A stretch of DNA of 64,000 nt from Azophilus sp965247035. GTDB lineage: Bacteria; Pseudomonadota; Gammaproteobacteria; Pseudomonadales; Azotimanducaceae. The notes below the pieces were generated by a model, which had not been told where the DNA came from, made no database searches, and saw nothing but the letters and a program-made list of their open reading frames with translations. Positions 16,177-26,076 of the stretch are shown here, in pieces. Made by a program: the position numbers and the translations under genes. Location: assembly GCA_965247035.1 (NCBI GenBank), contig CBDFGJ010000001.1:992001-1056000 (forward strand). Direction: 5' to 3'. Position 1 is the first letter of the stretch. Every line of letters begins with the position of its first letter.

Positions 16177-18441
16177 TCAGGCCGTGGCTTCCTCACCGGT
16201 GGAGAGAGCAAGCTCTCCGCCCTCCACCGTCACCCGCAACAAACCGCCACCCTTGGACAAGGGGCCAAACAGGACCAATTCCGCTAGCTGCCGCTTGATC
16301 TTGTCCTGAATCAGGCGCTGCATGGGGCGAGCGCCCATCTTCTCATCGTAGCCCTCCCGCGCCAGCCAAGCCCTCGCTTCATCGTCCACCTCCAACGCCA
16401 CCCGCTTGTCGTCAAGCTGCGCCTCTAACTCCGTCAGGAACTTATCGACGATAGTCTTCACGACATCCATGCTCAAGGAGCCGAACTGAATGATGGCATC
16501 CAGCCGGTTGCGGAACTCCGGCGTGAAGATCTTACGAATGGCCTCCATGCCATCGGAACTGTGGTCCTGATCAGCAAAGCCGATGGAGGGACGGGCCATG
16601 TCCATGGCGCCGGCGTTGGTCGTCATCACCAACACCACGTTGCGGAAATCCGCCTTGCGGCCGTTGTTGTCCGTCAAGGTGCCGTGGTCCATCACCTGCA
16701 GCAGCAGGTTGAACACCTCCGGGTGGGCCTTTTCGATTTCGTCAAGCAGAACCACGCTGTGTGGATGCTTGGTCACCGCCTCCGTCAACAGGCCGCCTTG
16801 ATCGAAGCCGATGTAGCCCGGAGGTGCCCCGATCAGCCGGGAAACTGTGTGGCGCTCCATGTATTCGGACATGTCATAGCGCAGCAACTCCACCCCTGTT
16901 ATCAAGGCAAGCTGCCGGCAAACCTCGGTCTTGCCCACGCCGGTGGGGCCGGCGAACAGAAACGAGCCAATGGGCTTTTCGCCAGACTTGAGCCCGGCCC
17001 GAGACAACTTGATGCAGTCAGCAAGCTGACCGATGGCTTCGTCTTGGCCGAAGACCACCATCTTCAGCTTTCGATCCAAGCCCTTGAGCGCCTCCTTATC
17101 CGAAGTGGTGACCTGGGTTGAGGGAATGCGGGCGATTTTGGCGACCACTTGCTCCACTTCGCCCGCGCCGATGGTCTTCTTGCGCCGGCTCGGCGGTTTG
17201 AGTTGCTGCGCCGCGCCGGCTTCGTCAATCACGTCGATGGCCTTGTCCGGCATGAAGCGATCAGTAATGTACCTAGAGGCCAGTTCGGAGGCGGCGCGCA
17301 ATGCCGGGTCGGTGAAGCGGATGTGGTAATGGTCCTCAAAACGAGACTTCAGGCCCTTGAGAATCTTGTAGGTGTCTCCCACATCCGGTTCAATGATATC
17401 GATTTTCTGAAACCGGCGAGCCAAGGCCCGGTCCTTCTCGAAGACGCCGCGAAACTCCTGGTAGGTGGTTGACCCCATGCAGCGGACCTCACCCGATGTG
17501 AGCAAAGGCTTCAACAAGTTGGACGCATCCATGACACCGCCCGAAGCCGCCCCGGCACCAATAATGGTATGTACCTCGTCGATGAAGAGGATCGCGCCTT
17601 CCTCCTTCTTCAATTCGGCCAGCACGGCTTTAAAGCGTTTTTCAAAGTCGCCCCGGTACTTGGTGCCGGCCAAAAGCGCACCGAGGTCCAGAGCGTACAT
17701 GGTGCTTTCCGCCACCACATCCGGCACCTGTTGATCCACGATCCGTTTGGCCAAGCCCTCGGCGATGGCGGTTTTGCCAACGCCGGATTCACCCACCAGC
17801 AATGGATTGTTCTTGCGGCGTCGGCAAAGGATCTGAATGACCCGCTCCAGCTCCTGCTCCCGGCCGACCAAGGGGTCTATGCGCCCGGCCTTGGCCTGGC
17901 TGTTTAGATTGGTGGCATAGATCTCAAGCGCCTTGCGCGACTCCTTGGCACCTCCCGACCTGCCATCACCTTCGGCCAAACCCTCGGCGGTGCTCTCCTC
18001 CCCCGCCACCTTGGAGATGCCATGGGCAATGTAGTTGACCACATCAATGCGGGCGACGTCCTGCTGCTTTAGGAAGTAGACTGATTGGCTTTCCTGCTCG
18101 CTAAAGATGGCCACCAACACGTTGCCGCCGGTCACTTCCTTGCGTCCGGACGACTGCACATGGAACACGGCCCGCTGCAAAACCCGCTGGAAGCCGAGGG
18201 TGGTCCGTGTCTCGCGCTGCTCATCGTCGCTTGGAAGCACCGGCGTAGTGCTCTTGATGTAGCTGCTCAAGTCCTCGCGCAGCTTGTCGAGGTCGCACCC
18301 CACCTTGCGCAGCACATCCGCCGCCACATCGTTGGCCAACAACGCCAACAACAGGTGCTCAACCGTGAGGAATTCATGGCGCTCGGAATGAGCGGCCTGA
18401 TATGCCTCGTTGAGCGTTGATTCCAACTCTTTGCTGAACAC
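16177..18441 (-). CDS. clpA: ClpA, AAA+ unfoldase subunit of ClpAP protease
   Basis: Unfolds substrates and feeds them to ClpP. The N-domain (residues 1 to about 145) begins MFSKELESTLNEAYQAAHSE. The first AAA+ module has Walker A GESGVGKTAIAEGLA and Walker B ILFIDEVHTIIGAG. The second has GPTGVGKTEVCRQLA and VVLLDEIEKAHPEVFNLLLQ, and includes the sensor segment RNRLDAIIQF. At 754 aa it is full length. It lies 19 bp downstream of clpS; together they form the adaptor-unfoldase pair of the N-end rule pathway. Confidence 0.97.
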   Translation of the reverse strand: MFSKELESTLNEAYQAAHSERHEFLTVEHLLLALLANDVAADVLRKVGCDLDKLREDLSSYIKSTTPVLPSDDEQRETRTTLGFQRVLQRAVFHVQSSGRKEVTGGNVLVAIFSEQESQSVYFLKQQDVARIDVVNYIAHGISKVAGEESTAEGLAEGDGRSGGAKESRKALEIYATNLNSQAKAGRIDPLVGREQELERVIQILCRRRKNNPLLVGESGVGKTAIAEGLAKRIVDQQVPDVVAESTMYALDLGALLAGTKYRGDFEKRFKAVLAELKKEEGAILFIDEVHTIIGAGAASGGVMDASNLLKPLLTSGEVRCMGSTTYQEFRGVFEKDRALARRFQKIDIIEPDVGDTYKILKGLKSRFEDHYHIRFTDPALRAASELASRYITDRFMPDKAIDVIDEAGAAQQLKPPSRRKKTIGAGEVEQVVAKIARIPSTQVTTSDKEALKGLDRKLKMVVFGQDEAIGQLADCIKLSRAGLKSGEKPIGSFLFAGPTGVGKTEVCRQLALITGVELLRYDMSEYMERHTVSRLIGAPPGYIGFDQGGLLTEAVTKHPHSVVLLDEIEKAHPEVFNLLLQVMDHGTLTDNNGRKADFRNVVLVMTTNAGAMDMARPSIGFADQDHSSDGMEAIRKIFTPEFRNRLDAIIQFGSLSMDVVKTIVDKFLTELEAQLDDKRVALEVDDEARAWLAREGYDEKMGARPMQRLIQDKIKRQLAELVLFGPLSKGGGLLRVTVEGGELALSTGEEATA

Positions 18442-18460
18442 GATTTAAAGAATAAGTGGA

Positions 18461-18880
18461 TTAATCCGTCATTTCCACTCTGGAAACGAGCGGATGGTGG
18501 TTTTCTTGGGCATATTGATTGACCTGCTCGGACTTGGTCTCAGCAATGTCGCGGGGAAAGATGCCCACCACGGCGCTGCCTTGGGTGTGGACGGTCAACA
18601 TCACTCGGGTTGCCTTCTCTTGGTCCATGCCGAAAAAGATTGCGAGGATATGGACGACAAACTCCATGGGCGTGTAGTCGTCATTGAGCAGGAGGACCTT
18701 GTACATGGGCGGACGCTTAAGCTTCGGCTCCGCTTCGGCGGTGGCCACCCCAAGGTCGGAACCGAGATCCTCCTCCGGATCCTCTTCATCATCCTTTTGT
18801 CCATGCCAACGCCCGTTCATATAGGTCCGCATCGCCACCGCGCCGAAATGGCGCTCACCATCAGGCTCTTCCAGCGGCAT
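18461..18880 (-). CDS. clpS: ClpS, N-end rule adaptor for ClpAP
   Basis: Binds N-degron substrates and delivers them to the ClpA N-domain. The core LLNDDYTPMEFVVHIL carries the Asp and Met residues that form the N-degron pocket; HTQGSAVVGIFPRDIAETK and NQYAQENHHPL follow. The 139-aa reading is longer than the usual 105-120; inner ATGs at 18832 or 18820 (MNGRWHGQ) are more probable starts. Cotranscribed with clpA and divergent in position from icd, matching Pseudomonas gene order, although cspD is not present between them. Confidence 0.93.
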   Translation of the reverse strand: MPLEEPDGERHFGAVAMRTYMNGRWHGQKDDEEDPEEDLGSDLGVATAEAEPKLKRPPMYKVLLLNDDYTPMEFVVHILAIFFGMDQEKATRVMLTVHTQGSAVVGIFPRDIAETKSEQVNQYAQENHHPLVSRVEMTD

Positions 18881-18949
18881 CGGCTATGATACTGAGTCGC
18901 GAATAGGCTGCCAATGGGTGCAGGGAACAAACATCTCGCGCCCTCCGGC

Positions 18950-20209
18950 TCAATCCATCGCGGCAATGATAGCATCGCCAAAAGCGGAGCAGGACAGCAA
19001 AACAGCATCGGTCATCAAGCGTTCGAAGTCATAGGTCACCGTTTTGCGGGAAACGGCCCCTTCCGTGCCTGTGATGATGAGGTCCGCCGCCTCACGCCAA
19101 CCCATGTACCGCAGCATCATTTCGGCCGAAAGCACCAGCGAGCCAGGATTCACCTTGTCCTGTCCGGCGTACTTCGGCGCAGTGCCGTGGGTGGCCTCGA
19201 ACAACGCCACGGAATCGCCGATGTTGGCGCCCGGCGCGATGCCGATGCCGCCCACTTGGGCGGCAAGGGCGTCGGATATGTAGTCGCCGTTCAAGTTCGT
19301 CGTCGCCAGCACGTCATATTCGTCCGGCCGGGTGAGTATCTGCTGCAGCATGGCATCCGTGATCATGTCCTTGATGATGATCCGACGCCCGGTGCTGGGG
19401 TTGGTGAGTTCTTGCCACGGGCCTTTGCCCAATGGCGTGGCGCCAAACTCCCGGGCGGCGAGACGATACCCCCAATCCTTGAACGCGCCCTCGGTGAATT
19501 TCATGATGTTGCCCTTGTGTACGAGGGTCAGCGACGAACGGTCTTCATCAATGGTGTATTGCAGGGCCTTGCGCACCAGCCGCTCCGTCCCCTCCATCGA
19601 AATCGATTTGATGCCGATGCCGCAATGGTGCGGAAAGCGGATTTCGCGCACGTCCATTTCGTTTTGCAGAAAGGCGATGATTTTTTTCGCATCCTCGGAG
19701 TCGGCCTCCCATTCCACGCCGGCGTAGATGTCCTCGGTGTTCTCCCGAAAAATGATCATGTCCGTTTTCTGCGGCGCGACCACCGGGCTTGGCACGCCTT
19801 GGAACCAGCGCACCGGGCGCAGGCAGACGAAAAGATCAAGCTCCCGGCGCAAGGCCACATTCAACGAGCGGATGCCACCGCCCACCGGCGTGGTCATGGG
19901 GCCCTTGATGCCGATGACGAACTCGCGCATGGCTTTAAGCGTCTCCGCCGGCAGCCACTCACCCTCTCCGTAGATGGAGAGGGATTTTTCGCCGGCGTAG
20001 ATCTCCATCCAAGCGATGCGGCGCTGGCCGTCGTAAGCCTTCTCCACCGCTGCATCGACCACCTTCAGCATGACGGGCGTGATGTCCACGCCAATGCCGT
20101 CTCCTTCGAGGTAGGGGATGATCGGGATGTCGGGAATGCTGAGTGAATTGTCCTCGTTAACGGTGATCCTTTCGCCGTCCAGCGGGATGCGAATGTGCTG
20201 ATAAGCCAT
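18950..20209 (-). CDS. icd: NADP-dependent isocitrate dehydrogenase
   Basis: TCA cycle enzyme converting isocitrate to 2-oxoglutarate. It is 419 aa, the E. coli-type homodimer. The substrate loop GGGIRSLNVALRRELDLFVCLRP contains the serine that AceK phosphorylates in E. coli. Other landmarks are EGDGIGVDITP, FRENTEDIYAGVEWE and NLNGDYISDALAAQVGGIG. The window also carries isocitrate lyase (32690), so control of the branch point between the two enzymes would be expected; no aceK is seen here. Confidence 0.97.
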   Translation of the reverse strand: MAYQHIRIPLDGERITVNEDNSLSIPDIPIIPYLEGDGIGVDITPVMLKVVDAAVEKAYDGQRRIAWMEIYAGEKSLSIYGEGEWLPAETLKAMREFVIGIKGPMTTPVGGGIRSLNVALRRELDLFVCLRPVRWFQGVPSPVVAPQKTDMIIFRENTEDIYAGVEWEADSEDAKKIIAFLQNEMDVREIRFPHHCGIGIKSISMEGTERLVRKALQYTIDEDRSSLTLVHKGNIMKFTEGAFKDWGYRLAAREFGATPLGKGPWQELTNPSTGRRIIIKDMITDAMLQQILTRPDEYDVLATTNLNGDYISDALAAQVGGIGIAPGANIGDSVALFEATHGTAPKYAGQDKVNPGSLVLSAEMMLRYMGWREAADLIITGTEGAVSRKTVTYDFERLMTDAVLLSCSAFGDAIIAAMD

Positions 20210-20823
20210 CGGCTCGGTTCCAAATTGCAGGGAGTTGATCGGATAAAACTCGCAATTCTAGCCTAGGCTGGCTGCTCTTAGCAAGCGAGTTCACCCCTGC
20301 TGGCAGGGCCTCCCGCTAACTTGGCTCACCGCCCCATCGTTGCGGGTGGGCTATGCTGTGCGGCTAGGGAGCTTGCTTGTCGGAATTGGGCCCCGTCCGC
20401 CGGTCCGGCAATACACCATCAACAGCGCTTCGAGGTTAGAGGGCACAATGGCGGCGCATATCCCCAACCGGCATCGGGGCAGGTTCTACGCCCCTGCCAT
20501 GTTGAGCAGCCAAAACCCTTCCGGGAACATGCGTCAATCAAGTTAGACAGGGCGCGATTCAATCGCCAAGCCAGCAGTGCCTCGCTGGCTCAGGGCGGCA
20601 GAACCCGCCGGCCAAGCGGCAGATTGACGCGCCAGGCCAAGCAAGCGCTCCAACGGGACTACAAGCCAGCGCCGCAAGGCAAGTTGTGGCCAAATTGCCG
20701 TCCCGAGTTCGCCGCTCTTCCTGCCCTCGCCGGGAACTGGGAACTCGCGGCGAAAGCGCAAGCATTGCCGAGCTTCCTACGCCTCGTAAGGGTCCCATTT
20801 CGCCACCGATTGCGGCCCGTTTT
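20210..20823. other. Intergenic region upstream of icd
   Basis: About 600 bp with no gene recognised. The frames that stay open on either strand have no family signature and are arginine/alanine-rich, as expected for GC-rich non-coding sequence. It borders the TonB receptor pseudogene and may be remains of that gene's barrel end or of another lost gene. Confidence 0.4.
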
Positions 20824-21815
20824 TCAGGCGAGAGACGATTTCAGGCAACCAGCGGGTTTAGCCTTCGGTCGATTCCCCGGCGTCCTTTCCTCCCACGAAT
20901 AGCGCAATCCAACGGTGATGTCGATAACGGGGCTGGCCTGCCAGGTGCTGTGGGTGAACAGCGACCAGCCCTCGATGTCGGAAAAGTACAGGGCGTCGTA
21001 TCCCTGACCGGGCACGTCGCGGCCAGCCGGATCGCCCATGAACAGCGGTGCGAAATCGGGATTGCCGAACAGTGCGGCGACATAGGCGCCTCCGGCGTTG
21101 GAGAAAACGACGTATTCGTCGGACTTGAGCTCCTCCGTATACAGATAGGCCCCGACCAACCAGGAAAAATCGCCGGTACTTCCGTACAGCTGGAATTCCT
21201 GCGAAAAGTTCTCGAACGCTTCATCTATGTCCGTCGGGTACAGGATGTCCGCGTTGGTGAAGTCGATGTCCTGAGCCCGTAAAACTTCGTACTCCCGATA
21301 GGCCGTGACGGAACGGAACTTGATGTTTTCGTTGACCTCCCAAAACACGTCCAGCGACAGTCCCCAATCGTCCACTTCTTCGAAGGGCTCGAAGTTGACG
21401 CCGACATTCTGATCGCCATCCTCTTCGAACGGCGTGATGTCGCCGCCCAGGGCCGCCACCACGGCGCTGGTCGGACCGGCTATCCAGAACGCAGCCGGGC
21501 AGCAGGATTCGTCCTTTTGGGTGTAGTCAGCGATGAACCGGGCTTCGACCGCGTCGTCGGGAGTGAACAGCAGTTGGCCGCGGAAGCTCTGGCGGTCCCG
21601 GTTGTCATAAGCCTCGTCGGAATCGACATCCTGGTAGAAGCCGTCCCGCTCACGATGGGCGAAACTAAAGCGTCCAGCCACCAGGTCCGGCGCCAGCTTG
21701 GCGTTAGCGACCAGATCAAACTCCCTGGAACCCAGATTGCCCACGCCCACGCTCAGACCCAAGCTGTTTTCGAACTCAGGCTTGCGAGTGATGATGTTGA
21801 CCGCCCCGGCAGTGG
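20824..21815 (-). pseudogene. TonB-dependent receptor pseudogene, truncated at both ends
   Basis: The frame begins inside the plug domain, with TAGAVNIITRKPEFENSLG encoded at about 21765-21812, just where the IS481 relic starts. It reads through barrel strands (FRGQLLFTPDDAVEARFIADY, FSQEFQLYGSTGDFSWLVGAYLYTEEL, VIDITVGLRYSWEERT). It then stops after an unrelated tail, PKAKPAGCLKSSLA. The signal peptide, TonB box, first half of the plug and last barrel strands are missing, so no functional transporter can be made. Earlier it would have imported a chelate or hydrophobic substrate, identity unknown. Confidence 0.85.
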
Positions 21816-22582
21816 GCCAAACGAGACCGCCGCTTGGTCGAGGCCGAGCGCCACCGCCGGCCTTGGGCCGGGCGCACGACCATCCACGCCATCCTCCGCC
21901 GCGACCCCAGCTTCACACTGAGCACCGCGTCCGTCGGGCGGATCCTCGCCGATGGCGTGCGCACCGGCCGTCTGCGCCCCGCCAGCCACTGCGAGGGGCG
22001 CACCCGGAGCAAGCGCCGCCGCGACTTCTCCCGCCGCCATGCGCAGCGCCTCGCGCCGGGCGTCAAAGCTCGGCGGCCCGGCGAACTCGTCCAGTTCGAC
22101 CACAATGACCGTACATGTCGACGGCAGGGTCTTCAAGCAGTTCCACGCCAAGAACCCGAACCAAGGGCATCCACGTCAAGGTCCGCTCCAGCGCCACCGC
22201 CGCCACCGCCACTGACTTCCTCCACGAGGTCCGGCAGCGCATGCCCGTGAGCTCGGTGCAGGTCGATGGCGGCTCCGAGTTCATGCAGGAATTCGAAACC
22301 GCCTGCCGCGACGCCGGCATCCCCCTCCATGTCCTGCCACCCCGCCGCCCCGACATCAACGGCAGCGTCGAGCGCAGCAACCGCACCCTGCGGTCGGGTT
22401 ATATGGTCCGTCCACCGAAACGACCTCCGGCGAAGTGAACCGAGCTCTGGAGGGATCTCTCCTCGACCACCACAACGTCCGGCCCCACCATGCCCTCGGC
22501 TTGTTGACTCCGGCCGAATTCACGGATAAGCTGTCCCGTGCTGCCTGATCGAAAAAATTCCGAAATATACTGAGCCAGTACA
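21816..22582 (+). mobile_element. IS481-type relic 2: frameshifted transposase inside the TonB receptor gene
   Basis: Largest IS481 fragment. Frame one reads RTTIHAILRRDPSFTLSTASVG...RRPGELVQFDH (helix-turn-helix part and first Asp). Frame two continues MTVHVDGRVFKQFHAKNP. Frame three gives VSSVQVDGGSEFMQEFE, then NGSVERSNRTLRSGYM (second Asp and catalytic Glu). Frame one again ends LDHHNVRPHHALGLLTPAEFTDKL, stop. At least three shifts destroy the gene. The outer end TACTGAGCCAGTACA lies near 22582. The left end is truncated at its junction with the TonB receptor. Confidence 0.82.
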
Positions 22583-22717
22583 ACTGCTTGCCTTAGCCCT
22601 GATAGCCATATACTATCCGCCCTCGTGTCGCCACCAACGTGGCGCCGCTCGGTTTCGGAGGGATCAAATCGCATTTCTTGTTCAACACATCATAAAGTAT
22701 GTCAAGGGGATAAAGCC

Positions 22718-25690
22718 ATGATGAAACGCACACAATCTTTACTGATTAGTTTGCTTCTAATTATTTGGGGGGGAGCAGCCAGTTCGGTCTATGCCCAGGA
22801 AGAAGACGATGAGATCGAAGAAGTCATCGTTACGGGTTCTTATATCAAGCGGTCGGCAGAAGACTCTCCGTCACCTCTGTCCGTGATTTCCAAGGCGGAC
22901 CTGGATGCGATTGGTGCTACAGATATGAAAGATGTGATATCTAGTCTGACTTTCAATTCTGGTTCCATTGGTAGCGCGGCGAACGCCTTTTCTGGTGATG
23001 ACAGCTCTACAGGTAACGCTAATGTCAATCTGCGCAACCTCGGCAATGGTGCGACTCTTGTTTTGATTAACGGGAAGCGAACCGTCAACACAAGTTTTGA
23101 TAATGTCGGTGCGGGATACATTGACCTCCAGGCTCTCATTCCCAATATTGCTCTGGGGAGGGTGGAGATAGTGAAGGACGGCACTTCCGCCTTATACGGA
23201 TCAGACGCGGTAGCTGGTGTGGTCAACTTCATTACCAGAACAGATTTTGAAGGCATAGAAATTCAATATGATCACGCAGTGGACGATGAGACTGGCGACC
23301 AAAAAGATCGTCTTATTTCGGTGATTATGGGCGCTTCTGGAGACACTGGAAATGTAACTCTATCAGCGAGTCATCTTGATAGAGGTGGATTACAAATAGG
23401 TGATCGCTATGACGATTTCGGTCGCTCTGGGTTATCCACTTTTGGTCAGCCGGGAAGGTATGTCGCTTTAGGCCCTACAACAAATACACCCAGTTATTTC
23501 ATGCCTGCTGGTAGTGACGCATTTGGTCCGGGGAATGATCCTGACTGTGATCTTGTGGCTGCAAACGACGGTCCAATGGGCGTACTGGGCACTTTTTCAG
23601 GCTTGTGTATTTATGATTTTTCTAGCTTCTTTAATCTGGTGATGGAAGAGACGCAAACGAAAGCGCATGTTGATGCGAGTGTTGATGTCAGCGATGACCT
23701 CAGGGTTTATGGTTCTATGAGTTTTGCCGACAACCATTCGGAGCGAGGCAATTCTCTATACCCAGATGTTAGTTTTGCAATCATACCGCCGAATCATTTT
23801 GGCTTGCAACTGGATGCTGAGCGACGGGGCATCGCACCTTTACCTTATCTTGCTTTGCAACGAATGATGGGCGGACATTATGAGTCCAGCACCGAGGATA
23901 GGCCACTTAACACAGTTTCAACCTATGATCGGACAAACTATAGATTAAATCTGGGGACCGAATGGGATTTTGCGCTAGGTGGACGAGATTGGACGATGGA
24001 TGCCTCAGCAACCTATTCACAGCGAATAAGAAGCGATATAAACCCGTCTGATACGCTAACCTCAAACGTAGATGCTTCCTATGTCGGTCTGGGTGGTGCG
24101 GATTGTGATCCCTTATCCGGTGATCCAGGGTCCGGAAATTTGGGAACGGGAAGTTGTTACTTTTATAACAGCTTCCAGACCAGTGTTTATGATCCGGTGA
24201 CGGGTGGGAAATGGAATACTGCTGACACCTCGGCATGGGCTGCTGACCCCACTTTGACGGTGGCTGAAGCGGCACGGAAATATCAAAATCCAACAGAATT
24301 ATTGCGATGGATGCAGGGTGAGATTGCCACCGACAGGGAGAGTAAACAGGTAGTCTTAGATTTGGTTTTTGCTGGTGATATTTTCAATATGGGGGGCGGT
24401 GTTGCTGGCTTAGCGGTGGGTATGCAGTATAGGAAAGATGATTACGACATAAACATTGACACCAACTCCAATAGCAATAACTTCAAGTTCATCTATGGTG
24501 CCCAGGACTGGTCAAACACGATTACTTCTACAGCACTCTTCACCGAACTCTATTTGCCACTAACAGACCAGGTTGAGTTGACTCTTGCTGGACGATATGA
24601 AGATTTTGATGAAGTTGGCAAGGGTTCATTTGATCCCAAGGCAACATTGCTCTATAGGGCAACTGACACTCTCACCCTTAGGGCATCTCTCGGCACTTCC
24701 TTCAGGGTAGGCTCTCTGCTCCAAACAGGCGGACGTGCCACTACTTTACTGAATTCAACTGATGCCTTTTCTGGAACGGGAGGCTTGGCGTTCAGGCCAA
24801 CACTGACAGACGGCAATCCGGACCTGGATCCGGAGGAAGCCAATGTATGGAATATTGGCTTCTCCTGGTTGCCCGAAGGTACGCTAGAGGGTCTCTCGGT
24901 CAATTTTGATTACTACAATTATGAATATTCGGATCTGATAACACGCGAAGGGCATCAGGATTTAATCAATCAAGATAACGCCTCTCGTTGTCCTGATGGT
25001 CTGAACGTCCCATCTGCTGATGATTACGACCCCAACGCACCCATGTGTGGTGTCGTTAATAGGGTGGTACATTCTGTAGGTCCTGGTCTGCCTGATAAGG
25101 TGATTAGAACAGCCGACGGTAGCCTGCTGAGAACCCAGGCGTCTTATTTCAATGCGCCGAGTCTTGATACTTCTGGCATTGATTTGATGTTGGGTTATGA
25201 CTTCTCGCTTGGCAACATAGGCGATTTCAGAACCACCCTTGGCCTGAGCTACACCCTGGAATATGACATAGTCACAGATACAGGCGCTAAAATAGATGGC
25301 GTAGGTAGCCGAAATGCAGGCAACACTATCGGTCATCCCTTGCCCGAGTTCAAAGCCAATCTGATGTTGGGTTGGTCTAAAAATCGTCATGCTCTGGCGA
25401 TGACGATAAAGCATATTGACGGTTATGAGGATGATGTGCCCCAAAGTGCGTTACGTGGTGCCTACTTCGGGACTGCGCCCAATATCGACAGCATGACCAC
25501 AATAGACCTTCAATATAATCTTGAACTTCCAGAGATGGGGTCCATGACGGATGGGTCTGTCATGACTTTGGGTGTTAAGAATCTGGCTAACGAAAAGCCT
25601 CCTTTGGTTAATACAGACGGTGGTTTCGACCCCTTCACGCATGACCCACGAGGCCGCATCTACTACGTACGGTTTTTGGTGAGCATTTAG
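22718..25690 (+). CDS. TonB-dependent receptor, AT-rich and apparently foreign
   Basis: Outer-membrane gated channel of 990 residues. The ATG at 22718 is chosen because AAGGGGA precedes it and the protein then opens with a clean signal peptide MMKRTQSLLISLLLIIWGG...VYAQ. A TonB box EEVIVTGSYIKR follows. Plug signatures: LRNLGNGATLVLINGKR, EIVKDGTSALYGSDAVAGVVN. The barrel contains GTSFRVGSLLQ and LDPEEANVWNIGFSW, and ends GRIYYVRFLVSI with an aromatic near the end. This is the large oar-like/pectin-oligomer-type receptor group; substrate unknown. Base use differs sharply from the neighbours: 23341-23400 has 24 G+C of 60, and codons ending in A/T are common. IS481 end fragments flank it in opposite orientations. 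Confidence 0.92.
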   Translation: MMKRTQSLLISLLLIIWGGAASSVYAQEEDDEIEEVIVTGSYIKRSAEDSPSPLSVISKADLDAIGATDMKDVISSLTFNSGSIGSAANAFSGDDSSTGNANVNLRNLGNGATLVLINGKRTVNTSFDNVGAGYIDLQALIPNIALGRVEIVKDGTSALYGSDAVAGVVNFITRTDFEGIEIQYDHAVDDETGDQKDRLISVIMGASGDTGNVTLSASHLDRGGLQIGDRYDDFGRSGLSTFGQPGRYVALGPTTNTPSYFMPAGSDAFGPGNDPDCDLVAANDGPMGVLGTFSGLCIYDFSSFFNLVMEETQTKAHVDASVDVSDDLRVYGSMSFADNHSERGNSLYPDVSFAIIPPNHFGLQLDAERRGIAPLPYLALQRMMGGHYESSTEDRPLNTVSTYDRTNYRLNLGTEWDFALGGRDWTMDASATYSQRIRSDINPSDTLTSNVDASYVGLGGADCDPLSGDPGSGNLGTGSCYFYNSFQTSVYDPVTGGKWNTADTSAWAADPTLTVAEAARKYQNPTELLRWMQGEIATDRESKQVVLDLVFAGDIFNMGGGVAGLAVGMQYRKDDYDINIDTNSNSNNFKFIYGAQDWSNTITSTALFTELYLPLTDQVELTLAGRYEDFDEVGKGSFDPKATLLYRATDTLTLRASLGTSFRVGSLLQTGGRATTLLNSTDAFSGTGGLAFRPTLTDGNPDLDPEEANVWNIGFSWLPEGTLEGLSVNFDYYNYEYSDLITREGHQDLINQDNASRCPDGLNVPSADDYDPNAPMCGVVNRVVHSVGPGLPDKVIRTADGSLLRTQASYFNAPSLDTSGIDLMLGYDFSLGNIGDFRTTLGLSYTLEYDIVTDTGAKIDGVGSRNAGNTIGHPLPEFKANLMLGWSKNRHALAMTIKHIDGYEDDVPQSALRGAYFGTAPNIDSMTTIDLQYNLELPEMGSMTDGSVMTLGVKNLANEKPPLVNTDGGFDPFTHDPRGRIYYVRFLVSI

Positions 25691-25721
25691 AACGCGAGAC
25701 TTGCCGCTTATAGTTGGAAAT

Positions 25722-25757
25722 AAAAGCACCCGTCTGAAATGACGGGTGCTTTTTTTC
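25722..25757 (+). terminator. Intrinsic terminator of the foreign TonB receptor gene
   Basis: AAGCACCCGTC-TGAAAT-GACGGGTGCTT hairpin with an 11-13 bp perfect stem, then seven T. It lies 31 bp after the stop codon. It is one of the few textbook terminators in the window and appears to have travelled with the gene. Confidence 0.93.
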
Positions 25758-25820
25758 CTTCATCGGTGAAGCTGCACTTAAGAGTTGAATCCAAGGCTCT
25801 ACCCCAACAAGGCGACGTAA

Positions 25821-25894
25821 TACACTGCCTCAGGGCATTTCGGAATTTTTTCGTTCAAGCAGCCACGGAGAGCTTGCCCCGAATTCGGCCGGTG
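25821..25894 (-). mobile_element. IS481-type relic 3 (terminal fragment, inverted relative to relic 2)
   Basis: Contains the outer end and last codons of the IS481-type element on the minus strand: CATTTCGGAATTTTTTCGTTC, then GAGCTTG...GAATTCGGCCGG. With relic 2 it frames the AT-rich TonB receptor gene between inverted ends. The remaining gap to 26076 has nothing recognised. Confidence 0.72.
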
Positions 25895-26076
25895 TCTGAG
25901 CCCATACACGCCATCAAAACCGGAGCTTGTCCAACGAACCCAACCAAAGCCGGGCCCGAACAACGGCCAACAACTCGATAGGACTGTCTCGCCTCGACCA
26001 CGCCGCTCATCAAAGCATCTGTTTCATCAGATGGCTTAGGGCGAGTTGGGCAAGGGCATATTGGGCGCACTTGCGC

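Noticed and set aside
18914..20146. A 410-residue open frame on the plus strand opposite icd
   Set aside because: It is the antisense of a well-conserved isocitrate dehydrogenase gene; GC-rich third positions keep it open. No family signature.
20321..20902. A 193-residue frame in the gap upstream of icd
   Set aside because: No domain signature, Arg/Ala/Pro-rich composition, and the last part overlaps the TonB pseudogene in antisense.
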